NCBI GenBank assembly: GCA_037962975.1
Contig: CM075674.1
Span: 36,656,501-36,720,500 of the forward strand
Direction: 5' to 3'
Source of the DNA: Clitoria ternatea
Taxonomy: Eukaryota; Streptophyta; Magnoliopsida; Fabales; Fabaceae
Length of the DNA: 64,000 bases
Positions within the stretch are counted from its first letter, which is position 1. Each line of letters starts with the position of its first letter. The translations under genes were made by a program, and so were the position numbers. Of this stretch, positions 34,849 to 46,653 are shown one piece after another. Under the pieces are notes generated by a model. That model had not been told where the DNA came from and ran no database searches. It saw nothing but the letters and a program-made list of their open reading frames with translations.

Positions 34849-37800
34849 CTACATACTCTGTGTCTGTTTCAGTTTCAAATTCCCCTCAGTTTCAGTGTCA
34901 CTGTGGTAATCTGTTTGAACAAGTTCATCAGTATCCAAATCAGCCCTAGACCGTTTTGATCGAGAGACAAGGTCTTTGTCAATGTGTTCACCCCCCGTAG
35001 TGGCGAGTGTCTCATCCATTATGACTGGGTCAATGTTGAACAACAAAGAGGCATCGTTGAGCTCGTGTGGTGCAAGCTGATAAGCGTCATCAACCTCCTC
35101 GGAGACATTGTCAGTGATCTGACTTCGGGCCTTGGCCTTGATTACTGCATACCAGTCCCGATGTCCTCCCGGGAAGTCGGTGTAATAAACCTGCTCAGCT
35201 TGTTGGGCAAAAATGAAGGGATCAAACCCTTTATATCTACCATTCTTCTTGACCTCAACTAAGCTGTAGTTGTTGTCAACCTTTGTTCCAACACCGATTG
35301 TGTTGTCGAACCAATCACATTTGAATAGAACAATATCTCTTCTTAGTCGTCCAGAGAATGAAACTTCAACAATCTCCGTCAGCACTCCATAAAAGTCTTC
35401 TTCCAACTGACCGGCGGTGCCTTTAACACAAACCCCGTAGTTATGGGTGCGCATCCCTTCACTCCATTGAAGAATATTAAACTTGTAGCCATTTACGTAG
35501 TAAATAGGCCATTTTTTAACAGTCTTCACCGGCCCCCAAGAAAGGGCTTGGAGTAAAGAATCTTCAATATGGTTGTTAGGGTCTTGTATCTATGTACAAC
35601 ATAAGAAGTAGGTCATTGTTACCACATTGACGGGAGTTAGAAGCAAATAGGCTTAAAAACACTTGGAATACGGGTCTTACATGTTGCGCGAACCAACCAA
35701 CGAACTTGGATGACACCTCACTATGAATTTGGTCATCAGTTAAATCATTTTGCTCAAGTTTTAGCATATCTGTGTATAAGCTATTGAAAGAAACAAATAA
35801 GTTTAATATAAAAGCTACGTTAAGAATGTATAATATAACTTCTATGACTTACTCAATAAAGGGTTCCACTTCTGGGCAATTGAGAAGAATGTACAAATGA
35901 GCCGCCTTTCGATCTTTCTCATCAATGTAACATTTTGTGAGCCTGCCCCCTGGGTGACCAGGATAGTTGAAAATCGACGTTTGTTCATCAAACCCTGTGC
36001 GGCTGGCTACCCCAAGATTGCGGGGAATTCTACTCATTCTAGTTTCTATCTCCGTTGGAAAATAGAAAGAAGCAAAGGTTGTCATTTCTTCGACTAAGTA
36101 TGCCTCACAAATTGAAGCTTCAACGCAGGCTTTGTTCGACACTTTATCTTTTAAAGAGCGTAAGAATCTTCAACATCATTAACAACATGGTGTTAAGTTA
36201 GAAAATGCTATTATAAGCACGATTTGCAAGTAAATTAAAGAGTTCACCAAGCATTCACCTTTCGAATGGATACATCCAACGATACTGCACTGGGCCACCA
36301 ACCAAGGCCTCGTACGGTAGATGGATAGGCAAATGCTCCATGGAGTCAAAAAAACTTGGTGGGAAAATCTACTCCAACTTACAAATCAACACCGGGATAG
36401 TTTCTTCCATCTTCACAAGTTTCTCCACAGTCAACGAAGTAGCCGTCAACTCCTTAAAGAAGTGACTCAACTCCACTAACGGTTTCCAAATAGGCTTCGG
36501 TAAGGCATGAAACGCGTACGGGAGTAGTTGTTGCATAAACACATGGCAATCATGACTTTTCATGCCAAACACCCTGCCCTCCTTCACGTCGACACATCTA
36601 CTCAAGTTAGAAGCGAATCCGTCAGGCAGGGTCAACCCATTCATCCAAATACACACAGCAATCTGTTGTGGTCTAGTTAAAGCATACTTTGCATGGGGTT
36701 TAAACATTCTTCCACGTCCCGCATCCCTCAACTCCAACTCCTTCCTAGAACACCAAATCGGAAGGTCTAGACGACTCTTCTCGTTGTCCTTTGTTCTCCC
36801 TTTGATGTCCATAACAGTGTCAAAAATATTCATGAAAACATTACATTCAGTGTGCATGACATCAATGTTGTGTCTTAACAACAAGTCTTTCCAATATGGC
36901 AAATCCCACAACACACTCTGCTTCACCCAGTGGTGTTCCTTACCGTAACCCGCAAACTCCTTAACACTCTTGTCCCAGATGTAAGGATACTCTTCGACCC
37001 TCTGCCAAACCCGTGCACCAGATAACCTACGGGGTGGAGGTTCATTGACAACCTTGTTTTTCTTAAAAGCGGTTTTGTTCCTCCTAAACGGGTGATCCAA
37101 CGGTAGAAACTTTCTATGACAGTCAAAGAAACTTGTCTTGCCACTAACAGGGAGTGATTCCCCCCCGGTATGTTCCATGCATACAGGGCAAGCTAGCTTC
37201 CCAGACGTGGACCATCCAGAAAGCATACCATAGGCCGGGAAGTCGTTAATAGTCCACATCAAAACAGCACGCATCATAAAGTTGTTCTTCAAAGACGCAT
37301 CGTATGTCATTACCCCGACATCCCATAACTGTGATAACTCTTCAACCAACGGTTGCAAAAACACGTCTATGTTCGCCTTTGGATTTTTGGGTCCTGGAAC
37401 CAGTATAGATAGAAACATGACCTCCCTCTTCATACACATATCAGGTGGCAGATTGTATGGGGTCAGGATGACTGGCCAACAAGAGTAAGCCCTTCCGTAC
37501 TGACCGAAAGGGTTAAACCCATCAGTACATAAGCCAAGTCTTACATTTCGCGGCTCGCCAGAAAAGTCCGGATATAGCTCATCCAAACACTTCCATGCTT
37601 TCCCGTCGGAAGGATGGCAAAGAAACCCCTCTTGTGTTCGGTTCAGAGCATGCCAACGCATGTGTTTTGCCGTGGACAATGAGGCATACAGGCGTTGAAG
37701 ACGCGGTGTTATAGGGAAGTACCACATTTTCTTCCTGGCCGTCCGGGTTACCTTCCCTCTCCTTTTAACGGTCTTGTAGCGTTCCTCATTACAATGCAGA

Positions 37801-38570
37801 CATTTTGTGACACTCTCATCTGCAAACTCATTTCTGAACAGCATACATCCACCAACACAACACTCTATCTTCACACAACCCAACCCCAAGTTTGCCACTT
37901 GTTTCTTAGCACGGTACAGGTTTGCTGGCATTCTGTGATGACTAGGCATGGTGGAACCCATCAGACTGACCATCCTATCAAAACAACCTCCAGAAAGATT
38001 ATAATCTGCCTTTAGGCTTAAAGCAGCTAGGGAGGCGGATAACTCAGTGTGACTGTTGCACCCGTCCCACAATGGAGTCTGAGCCGCCGCCAACAAATCA
38101 TAAAATCTCTTCACCTCCGGATTAGGATCCTCCTCTACATTGTCACAGTCCCCATGACCTGCTTGGTCATTATGTTCCAGCATACGCCCGGTGGAGGGTC
38201 CAACATGATCCATCACCATTTGTTCTATGTTGTTGTACGTATCCCTGTTTCCTCCAACCTCGTAGTAAGACTGTTGCACGGTTACGTCTGACGGTCTACG
38301 CGGTAACTGCTCACCATGGTTGTACCAGCAGTGGTATGTTTCCATGAACCCTTTCTCAGTTAGGTGGCACATGACATCATCCGCGTATTCAAAACTCATG
38401 CATTTGCACCTTGAGCACGGACAACGGATCTTCTGAGTCACTTCAAATCCAGGCGTGTTTGCCGTAGCGAACGGAATAAACTCCAACAGCCCCATCATAA
38501 ACTCCTCAGTCACTCGCCGATTGCGATCTAGTCGGTTGTACATCCATCGCCGATTTGCCGGTACCTCCAT
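34849..38570 (-). pseudogene. CACTA 2 TNPD-type transposase, one nonsense codon
   Basis: Start MEVPANRRWMYNRL at 38,570. Exons 38570-36259, 36167-35853, 35780-35681 and 35589-34849 have consistent GT-AG sites. Order: transposase-associated domain (CPCSRCKC, residues about 9-85), transposase_21 core (about 250-620, CLHCNEERYK, CTDGFNPFGQYG, HNIDVMHTECNVFMN), DUF4218 spanning the end of exon 1 and exon 2 (FFDSMEHLPIHLPYEALVGG, RWMYPFER), and DUF4216 in exon 4 (FYGVLTEIVEVSFSG, VLFKCDWFD). The only break I find is TAG at 36,369-36,371, where the family usually has lysine before IFPPSFF. Otherwise full length. Confidence 0.9.
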
Positions 38571-38699
38571 TTACAATATCTAACAAGCACGATTTCTGTT
38601 ACTTTAAATTATTGTAATTTTATTTGACTATCGGTTGTGAATCACTTTCTATCTCTTTGATGTTGCAAATTGGTGGGGCCCTATCCCATTCGGGATGAA

Positions 38700-38948
38700 T
38701 ATGCAACCATCCGTAACCCATCCCATAATTGTTTGCGGTCTATCTTGAGTTGAACGAATGTTCATTTGAAATTTCGGCAGCATTTCGCATTGGTCCCCGA
38801 GTACACAGAGATACGTACGGTATGAAACTCCGCACGCAGACATGCACCCTGGGGACAATACGAAATACCATAGCCGAAATTTCAAATGAACATTCATTCA
38901 ACGTCTCCAGATAGACCACATACAACATTGATGGGTTACGCCCTACAG
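38700..38948. promoter_or_regulatory. long foldback upstream of CACTA 2 transposase
   Basis: Arms 38,700-38,822 and 38,832-38,948 are about 85 percent complementary by eye. The left arm contains GTTCATTTGAAATTTCGGC and CAGCATTTCGCATTGGTC. It starts 130 bp upstream of the transposase ATG. The core, and the GTCC-rich stretch after it (near 38,968-39,000), match the corresponding region of CACTA 1 at 20,080-20,310. Confidence 0.8.
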
Positions 38949-39104
38949 GTTACAAATTCATACCAAACTGTCCAACCGGGACAATTCAAGATCCAACACA
39001 ACACGGTACATCAACCGGTTGTTTTGAAACTTGAACGGGAATCTAATGGGTACACACACGACTAAACCCTATATTATTAAAGTTGACTTTCACTTTTTAA
39101 GTTC

Positions 39105-39215
39105 CCCAAGAAAGGGAGTCTGCCGAAATTTTGGCAGAGTCTCCCCTGTAAACTAGACATTTCCCAAATTTACAAACGGCCTGTTACATACAGAAAACTT
39201 CCCAGTATAGATAAA
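39105..39215. repeat. second AAATTTCGGCAG-type palindromic motif
   Basis: GGGAGTCTGCCGAAATTTTG followed by GCAGAGTCTCCCC is a near-perfect palindrome. The downstream 70 bp resemble 34,270-34,345. It lies upstream of the transposase, beyond the large foldback. Confidence 0.7.
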
Positions 39216-39262
39216 TAAACATATCATACGCATTGTATATGATATTCAGAGTTACGAACACC

Positions 39263-39585
39263 AAATCATGTTATCAATACATAAAATCAATGCCTAATGA
39301 GATGTACTCTCTACTAACAAACAACATTACACATGCATCATAAATCATGTTATCAGCACACAAAACCAATGCCTAATGAGCTCTGCTCTCCACTAACAAA
39401 CAACATTACAAATGCATAAAAAATCATGTTATCAGCACATAAAACCATAGCCTAATGAGCTCTGCTCTCCACTAACAAACAACATTACACATGCATAAAA
39501 CACATTATAAACACATCAAAACCAGTTCCTAATGAGCTTTGCTCTCAACTAACAAACAACAACTGACATGCATACATATATCGAG
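39263..39585. repeat. tandem repeat, unit about 80 bp, four copies
   Basis: Landmark AATCATGTTATCA at 39,263, 39,343 and 39,422, with a diverged fourth copy from about 39,500. Each unit contains CCTAATGAG and CACTAACAAACAAC. Non-coding. Confidence 0.85.
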
Positions 39586-39866
39586 AAAGTCAGTGTTAGG
39601 GATTACCTAGGGAAAAAAGTGGGCGATAAATATGGAGCTGAAGAGAGACGATCAGAGACCACGCGTGATGTGTGTTACTCTGCATGACAAACCAAGAAGT
39701 CGTTAGACTGTTACAAGTAGCAAGGAAACTAAACAAAGAGAGACACGCAAAGCAAATTATAGATTACACAGCAACGACTTCTTAGTGATCTAGACACTTG
39801 GGATCCACATGAGAATGAGTCCATGAGACACGCAACAGAGACTACATTTGCATTATTAAACGTTTT

Positions 39867-39913
39867 AAAACCCTAAACCCTAAACACTAAACGCTAAACC
39901 CTAAACCCTAAAA
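39867..39913. repeat. interstitial plant telomere repeats
   Basis: About six units of CCCTAAA, two of them with single-base changes (ACACTAAA, ACGCTAAA). Typical plant telomere sequence, here inside CACTA 2 and far too short to be a telomere. Confidence 0.9.
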
Positions 39914-39959
39914 CTATAGAAATTTGTTACTTCTTATCAACCTGATATTTTAGTAATCA

Positions 39960-41644
39960 TGGAAACTCGGTGTGAAACAAATAGACTCAACAAAATCTGG
40001 GTCCTTAGACTATGATGGTTTTGCTAGTTTAGATGGTGCTGGATTTTCTGGTGGATTACTGGCAACTTGGAAAACAATGGAGATTAAAGTTAACTTAATT
40101 GAATCCAACTTATAGTTTTTACACCTTAATATCCAATTCCCTGAGAACAAAAGCTGGTTTTTCACACCAATATAAGGACGTGTGATATTATAAATATAAT
40201 TAGAATTATGTGAGGGGAAAAAGTTATTGAATTAGGGTTACTTGGAAAAACTACCTTACAAACCTCCGTCCTTGAATATAAGCAAAAAAAGTCAATTCAC
40301 ATTAACTAATAAAAGTAGTTAACCTTATTTATTGCCATTGATATCATCTAAAAAATGTATATTTTTTACTATAGTGTTATTCACTTGAACTTATTTAGAC
40401 TTTAGAGACTTTACTAAGGAACTGTTTCATTTGAGAAAACCTAAGTAGTTAATCCTAGATCGCGTTGCGTCGACCCTAAACCCAAAACCAGGATAGCGGC
40501 ATCACGTATCGCATTGCAAGTCAGCTTTTATCCTATCGCGGGATAGAATAAAAAAATATATTATGTAGACATGTATGAGAAATTAAAAAAATATACAAAT
40601 ACATAAAAATTGAAAATCAAAAAATCTAATTGCATAATTGTAATTTGAAAACAGTGATAACAACTGTCCCAAGGATCTAAAATGAAGGAAATACAAAAGC
40701 AAAAAATCTTTTAACACAACAAAACAACTAGGAACTAGGAAGTATCAACTACTGATGTGAGTCTCAAAATAGCAAGAAAAGATGAAGAAAAGGTTTCCAT
40801 CGGAGTGTTAAAGGGGCTGTTGGAGTGTTGGAGATGATAGAAGGTCTGTTGGAATACATGCCAGCCCTCATGACAATATAAACAGAATAGATTTACAGAA
40901 CAAAAGCTGGTGGACCTGGCTTTTGTGTGGCCTAGATTTACATGGAGAGGGGCCATGTTTAAAAATCAAAACAGAATCCTTTAAAGACTGGACAAGGCTT
41001 ATTGTAATACAGCCTGGAGATCCTTATACGCTGAATCTGAACTCAAAATCCTACCAAGAGTGGTATATCTAACCATCATCCTATTTGACTACAATTGTGG
41101 CCTCACCAATCTTGGAAGGTCGAGAGACCATTTAGATTCTACAGAGCTTGGCTCACTGATTCATCTGTACAAAAGCCTGTGGAATCTAGCTGGAAAGAGG
41201 AGGAATCTGCTCCAATCAACTTAATTATAGGCTGCATTTAAATAGTGGAGTATTAATACCTCTGGTTCTGTTGCCAAGAGGAAAAGAATCCTGATCAGAA
41301 GAATTGAGGGTATACAAAACAAAATAAGTTCTCAACCTGGATATTACCCTTTCCTGGATAGTTTGGACAAAAGATTGCAAGCTGAATTGGACAAAACCTT
41401 GCTGCAGGGAGAACTAATTTGGCATAAAAAATCAAGGAGGCAATGGATTAGTGAAGGTGCCAGGAACACAAAGTTTTACCACCAGAAAGTAATTAACAGA
41501 AGAAGGGAAAATCATATAAGTATGCTTAAAGATGGAGAAGGAAATTGGATTGATGATGAAGACAGAGTTCAGAACCACTTCTTTATTTCATTTTCAGAAG
41601 ATATCGACAGTAGGAGTACGGAAACAAGAATTAATGAATATTGA
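39960..41644 (+). pseudogene. L1-type LINE ORF2 fragment
   Basis: The plus strand carries, in several frames, pieces of the endonuclease region (SGGLLATWK near 40,055; FTWRGA near 40,935; then a CNTAWRSLYAESELKILPR-like block at about 41,000-41,060) and the linker between endonuclease and reverse transcriptase. That linker is open at 41,363-41,644: GELIWHKKSRRQWISEGARN, then KFYHQKVINRRRENHI. These match plant L1 LINE ORF2. The reverse transcriptase domain is absent. The sequence from 40,100 to 40,700 is unrelated or decayed. Confidence 0.8.
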
Positions 41645-41960
41645 ATTATGCAGGTGGCAGAAAAGTTGAGCTTAATAGAGCAATACAAGATGGAAAGGGA
41701 AAGACAGCAGAAGGTGCACTGTTACTATCCATATATTCTTGATCTGATTTATCATCCTTCCTTCCTTTCACTAAACAATAAGTACTGATTTCTTGTATGT
41801 TTCACTCCACTATAGTTAGCAGAAGAGGAAGAAATCAGAAGGTTAAGGAGGGAGCTTGTTCCAAAAGCACAACCAATTTTATTCATCAGGCAGCATATGG
41901 GCTACCGAGCAAAGGTAAAGAAGCTCGTCAGGCAGCATGGGCTACCGAGCAGAGAACCTT
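41645..41960 (+). pseudogene. TPX2-type microtubule protein exon fragments
   Basis: One exon piece reads VAEKLSLIEQYKMEKERQQK (41,650-41,715) with donor GTGCACTG. After an intron with acceptor CTATAG (to 41,817) the next reads LAEEEEIRRLRRELVPKAQP. This pair closely resembles the C-terminal TPX2 domain region of plant TPX2/WVD2-like microtubule-associated proteins, where KAQPMP follows. After that the sequence diverges into a direct duplication of about 43 bp (GGCAGCAT...GGGCTACCGAGCA at about 41,890 and 41,932). It looks like a host gene fragment joined to a LINE fragment inside CACTA 2. Confidence 0.6.
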
Positions 41961-42264
41961 ACATGGTCTCCAGTCTACTGAGTCAAAAGTGTTTACAGAG
42001 AAGAACACTTTCAGAGAAATCAATACCTTAGCAGAAGAGGCAAGGAGGCGAGCAGAGATAGCAAGGTCAGTGTCTTTATTCATCTTCAAACAGGTTCTCA
42101 ATTTTATTTTACCTTTACATGAATTTTCTTTGGACCCCTTTTATTGATTTTTTTCCTTATGATGCAGGCTGAGAGAGCTTCACACTCTAAAGGGCAGGGT
42201 GGAATCATTTGCCAAGCTGAGGGGTTTGGACATTGATACCATGAATGCACACTACACTGTCTAA
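41960..42264 (+). pseudogene. unidentified host-gene-like 3' exons
   Basis: An exon ending INTLAEEARRRAEIA (near 42,065) with a GT donor, an intron to an acceptor near 42,167 (GATGCAG), then RELHTLKGRVESFAKLRGL and DIDTMNAHYTV with a TAA stop at about 42,264. It reads like the charged C-terminus of a plant protein, but I cannot name the gene. Proper splice signals and a natural stop argue against chance. It may be a second captured fragment, distinct from the TPX2 piece. Confidence 0.45.
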
Positions 42265-45200
42265 GACATAATATCTATCATCATTAGTCTGTCATTTGGT
42301 TCTCTTGAGTTTCTTGTATTATGGCTTTGCCTCGTATCAGACAACAGGTTATAGTTCAACAATGTTTCTGCTGAGTTTTCTTGTACTTTTTATTCAAACC
42401 ATTGGTTTATGGTTTCTGTTTTCTCTTTTTCTTTCTTCTTTTCCAAATTGTATTTGTACCTATTATGTAATATTGTTATTTACACATACCTCTCTTTGGA
42501 AAGTATTAAGTTTTTCTATTTGTAAATTTTTCTCCTTGTTGCCAGAAAATATGCATAGACCAGCTTCTAAACAAGACGTTAAAACAATCAGCAAACAAGT
42601 AGATGTCATTTTCTTGTATAGAAATGTAACATTGGTCAAAATTCTATTTCATGACTTGAAATTGACTGAATTAGAAATTTTACAATTACCAATTAACCCA
42701 AATTTTTTTCAGCTAGTGTTCAACAGATTTAACTCTTGCACAAATCCTTAGCTGATTGACTTGATAAGTATCTGAGGTGCAGTTGAGTTGTTATTAGGTG
42801 AGTTTGATCACTAGTAATGGATGAAATATGACTGTAAATTAACCTTGTTACTAGAAATTGTTCATATGAAACAATAGACACTTACAACAGAAACTTCCTA
42901 CGGATATTTTTTTGTGCATTAACTTATAAGAACTCCACACTTCATCCTTTATAATGTGGAGTGTACTTTAGAGATAATTTTATAAATAAATCATACTACC
43001 ATCAAAATTTTAAGTCCAATTTAAAATGTTAATAGTTTAAATCAGATTAAAGAATATATAACTTTAAATCTTGTTAGTAAGTTTTTCATTTTTTTAACCT
43101 TAATCTTTAAATCCATTCATTTTTACCCTTTCCCTTTCGGACCCCAACTTCGATTCCCTTCCATTGCGTCCTCATCGAACAAGCTTGTCAACCATCATCC
43201 ATCGCCACCTATCTTGAGCATGTTTTCGTGAAATATGGGCGAACATCTTTTCGTACCGAATACTTGTAGTGCAGATTACAATTTTTGAGATGCAAGATGC
43301 TATGAAATCTGTTAATATAAAAGCATGTGGTCTGTTTAATAAGTTTAGTAGGGTATATTTGTTTGTTTAGAACCATGGCAGAATAGCATAAGCAGCTAAC
43401 AATTTGGCCAACGAGAGGTAACTTAATTGCATTGGTGTGTTGAGTCTGACGGTTGAATAGCATAAGCGGGTTGTAGCCTACTTAAGTCCTATACTATATT
43501 TAGAACCATGGCAGAATCACCCGAAATCGAATTTAATAGAACACTAAACAATGAATTGAACCACGGATTTGATAGATAAATCAAAATCATCAAATAGGTA
43601 TGAAAATGGTTATTTTAGGGGGATTTCTCAGGTTAAATTAAGAAACTCTTTTCTGTTTGTCACTTGAAGAATTCATTTATCGTTTTGTTCCCTCAAAGTA
43701 GAAAGTCTGAGCTTGGTACAAAAAGCAAATGTGCTTCCACATACCTGTCACATATTTCTTTTGACTTAACAATAGATTCAGAAGGTCCCTATCATTTTTG
43801 TTTTATGTTATACCATGTACAAGTGGAAAATTAATTACTCTTGGTCGCTCTGCTCATTTTGTTTTCATCTATAACATTACATATAATTATGAAGTTTCGT
43901 ATAAATCATTTTAAGTTTAAGTGCAAAACTGGTTTTGAACCAGCTTTTAGTTCATGGAATAATTGAAACTAGCTACTTCCAAAACCAGTTTTGACACTGG
44001 TTTTAAGATTAAAAGTTGATTTTCAGCCACTGGCTTACGACTTAAAATGTTGGTTTAAATAGGGAACAGCCAATTAAAAATTCCTATACTATATAGGCAT
44101 GGATTATAAGATTCTAACTTCCACATTAGCATCACATTGGTAAGGGGGCTTTATGCGGTATGGTGAACTGAATGCTCCGTGAATAATCTGAATCATATAG
44201 ACATATTTCTGACTTTGTCATTGATCATCAATTAATTTATATAGTTATTAAATCTTATTTTCATTAAAATATATAGAAACATGACATGATATCTACATTG
44301 AGAGTTCAGTTTTCACATGCCTACTTTTATGATTTTTCTAATATTATGTGTGTTTCATTAGTCATATATGTTTCATAAATATTATAGAATACTTGGATCT
44401 GTAAAGCACAAGCAGAAGGGTTTGTTGATGGAAATAGGTGTTTTTTTAAAACAAAAGAAATAAAACAACTAATGCATTTGTAATGGAGTTGCTTAACCTA
44501 AAGCCTTCCACACCCGAATGCATCTGTAATGGAGTTTTTAACCTAGAAATATGGTTGAAGCTACACTCCTAATTCCATATTCTCATATCCTTAATGTGCA
44601 CAATATCTTCATGCAACTAGTGAGTAGTGATATCAATGTTAGTACTAATTAGCTCATAAGCCTCCAAGCAATCCATTTCACAGATTATGTGTCTATGTCC
44701 TAAATATTTCATAAATGATATTATTTTGATAAGTTTTGTTAAGGAATTTATCGGTACGAGTCAAAATGGGCTCAAAGAAACAATGAATCATTTTCATAAA
44801 CTTAGTAAACGACTATAAATACTAACATGTAAGGGGCCAAATAAATTCTATGAAACTCACAAATGCCTCAGTAATTCATTAACAGTAATGCTAGAACACT
44901 CGGAACCTCATTCCCTCCTCAAATGATGAAGGTTCAGGATCTTATTCTTCGTTCAAGCTCACTACATACTAATCAGCTTGGAAGTTATTAAAGCCTTTTT
45001 CCTTAGTAAGTGGTAAGCTCAGAAATTGACATACTGAGCTGCTGGTTTGGTGACCTTAAGAGGTCAGTTTCAGTTAGAAGCAGGGTTATATTGACATAAT
45101 TCAAAGTTTGTGAATTCCCCCTTCAGTTTCGATTACATATTTCTTACAGATATCAACACCACCCTAAAATTTTACCTTATCTTCATTTTCAGTTTAGGTT

Positions 45201-45299
45201 ATCTAAATTTTACTAAATACATAAACGAAATTGGTTGAAGTTTCAAATGTAATGTGAAATCAATACTCCAATAACACACTAGTAAACCAATACCCACAG
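42265..45299. other. CACTA 2 cargo region, no identifiable gene
   Basis: AT-rich, intron-like sequence. A long plus frame at 42,296-42,751 is T-rich and shows no domain. A palindromic AACTGGTTTTGAACCAGC / AAAACCAGTTTTGAC stretch lies at 43,926-44,005. Nothing else could be assigned. Confidence 0.5.
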
Positions 45300-45715
45300 A
45301 CAGTTCGTATCAGTTAGATAGCACTTACTTACCTGCTGAGGGAGTGACAGACGACGGAGATGAGGGACGATCGTTGGTGAGCCGCCAGAGAGAGTGGGAA
45401 ACCCTGCTTCTTCAGAGAGAGAGGAAAGCCTACTTCGTGGAGGTCACCCCAGAGGCTATCTCACAAAGGGAAGAAAAGCTTTGTAAACGGTAAGGAGGAT
45501 GGCAATGTTTGGCAGAGGAGGGAATGGTGAGGAAGACAGATGGTAGGGGACGGAACTATGGACGGGCAATGTGGGTCAAGGCAAGGTAGCGTGAGGAAGA
45601 AGGAGGGAAGGGGGGGCACAAGGGCAGAGAGAAAGGGTTAGGGCAGAGAGAATCGGAGAGGTTAGGGCAGAGAGAAAGGGTTCGCTGAAAACTGAAAGAG
45701 GGGAAGGTCGAAGAC
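45300..45715 (-). promoter_or_regulatory. probable 5' leader region of the CACTA 2 transcript
   Basis: Purine-rich on the plus strand (GGGAGTGACAGACGACGGAG, AGAGAGAAAGGG duplicated at 45,625 and 45,668), hence pyrimidine-rich on the coding strand. It sits just inside the right subterminal repeats, as does a similar stretch in CACTA 1 at 21,480-21,600. The transcript would have to be spliced over 7 kb to reach the transposase. Inference only. Confidence 0.35.
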
Positions 45716-45732
45716 GAGTAAGATATAAGTTT

Positions 45733-46620
45733 TAGCGACGGCAACAAAACCGTCGCTACATACGTGACTAAATTGAACACGTGGATTACAAACACTAAGC
45801 GACGGAAGACAACGTTCGTCGCTACCATCATCAACATTAGCGACGGTGCACTCCACCGTCGCTACCATTCCTTCTTAAAAGTGAAAGCTAGCGACGGTAA
45901 ACTTCTTCCGTCACTAACCCCTGAATATTAGCGACCAGGTGCGTCCACCGTCGCTACGTTCCCCTACTCAAACTATGGAGGGAAGGCCAAAAATATAGCG
46001 ACGTCCAAGTAATCCGTCACTAATCCCTGAACTTAGCGACCTCTTTAGCGACGATGTTTGGTTACCGTCGCTATATTCCCACGTTTAAACTAAAATAAAC
46101 GGAGGGAAGGTCAAATACAATAGTGACTACAAAACCATCCGTCACTAATTTCCTGACACCTAGCGACGGGTGTATCATCCGTCACTAGCATAAGAATCTA
46201 GCGACGGTGCATACCGTCGCTCATATTTGGCGCCAACAAAACAACTTGGAGGGAAACCCAACAAGGGATAGCGACGGCGTGAGCGACGGTTAAATTTTTA
46301 ATTTAGCGACGTCACAACACCACCGTCGCTACATTGATGCATTAGAGGACATAGCGACCCTACATATCCCGTCGCTATCAGTTGGCGCCATAAATATATT
46401 GGAGGGAAACCAAAAAAGTGGAGGGAAATAACTATAGCGACCGGGTGAGCGACGACGTTTAATGTTGTGAAGGAGGTAGCGACGGTTCTTTACCAATTTT
46501 AGCGACGGTACAATGTCGGTCGCGGATGTGGTCACTATATTTCATGGTCCAGGTCGCTTTCATTTTGTGGTCGCTAACGCGGTCACTAATTAGCGACGGC
46601 ATGTGGCGGTCGCTAACTTG
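45733..46620. repeat. right subterminal repeats of CACTA 2
   Basis: Some thirty degenerate copies of TAGCGACGG and its inverse CCGTCGCTA, often as facing pairs about 30-40 bp apart. They match the left block at 32,015-32,625. Confidence 0.88.
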
Positions 46621-46653
46621 TTGTAGCTATTAGTCATTTTTCTAGTTGTGATC

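Larger units (their letters stand above)
31996..46650 (-). mobile_element. CACTA element 2, 14.7 kb, inserted in the gypsy antisense gene
   Basis: The left end is CACCACTAAAAAAACAAC. The right end read inward is CACAACTAGAAAAATGAC. The flanks are ATC on both sides (31,993-31,995 and 46,651-46,653). Subterminal blocks built of GCGACGG/CCGTCGC motifs lie at both ends. A TNPA-like gene and a TNPD-type transposase gene lie on the minus strand in the left half. The right half (38.6-45.3 kb) holds non-element sequence including a LINE piece and host-gene-like exons. The terminal sequence begins CACCA/CACAA rather than plain CACTA. Confidence 0.92.

Noticed and set aside
36562..38291. Plus-strand frames of 60-128 codons
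   Set aside because: Antisense shadows of the CACTA 2 transposase.
42296..42751. 151-codon hydrophobic plus-strand frame
   Set aside because: T-rich, intron-like sequence; hydrophobicity follows from base composition; no start context or homologue recognised.
45556..45868. Minus-strand frames of 68-93 codons
   Set aside because: Fall in the pyrimidine-rich leader and subterminal repeats of CACTA 2; no domain.
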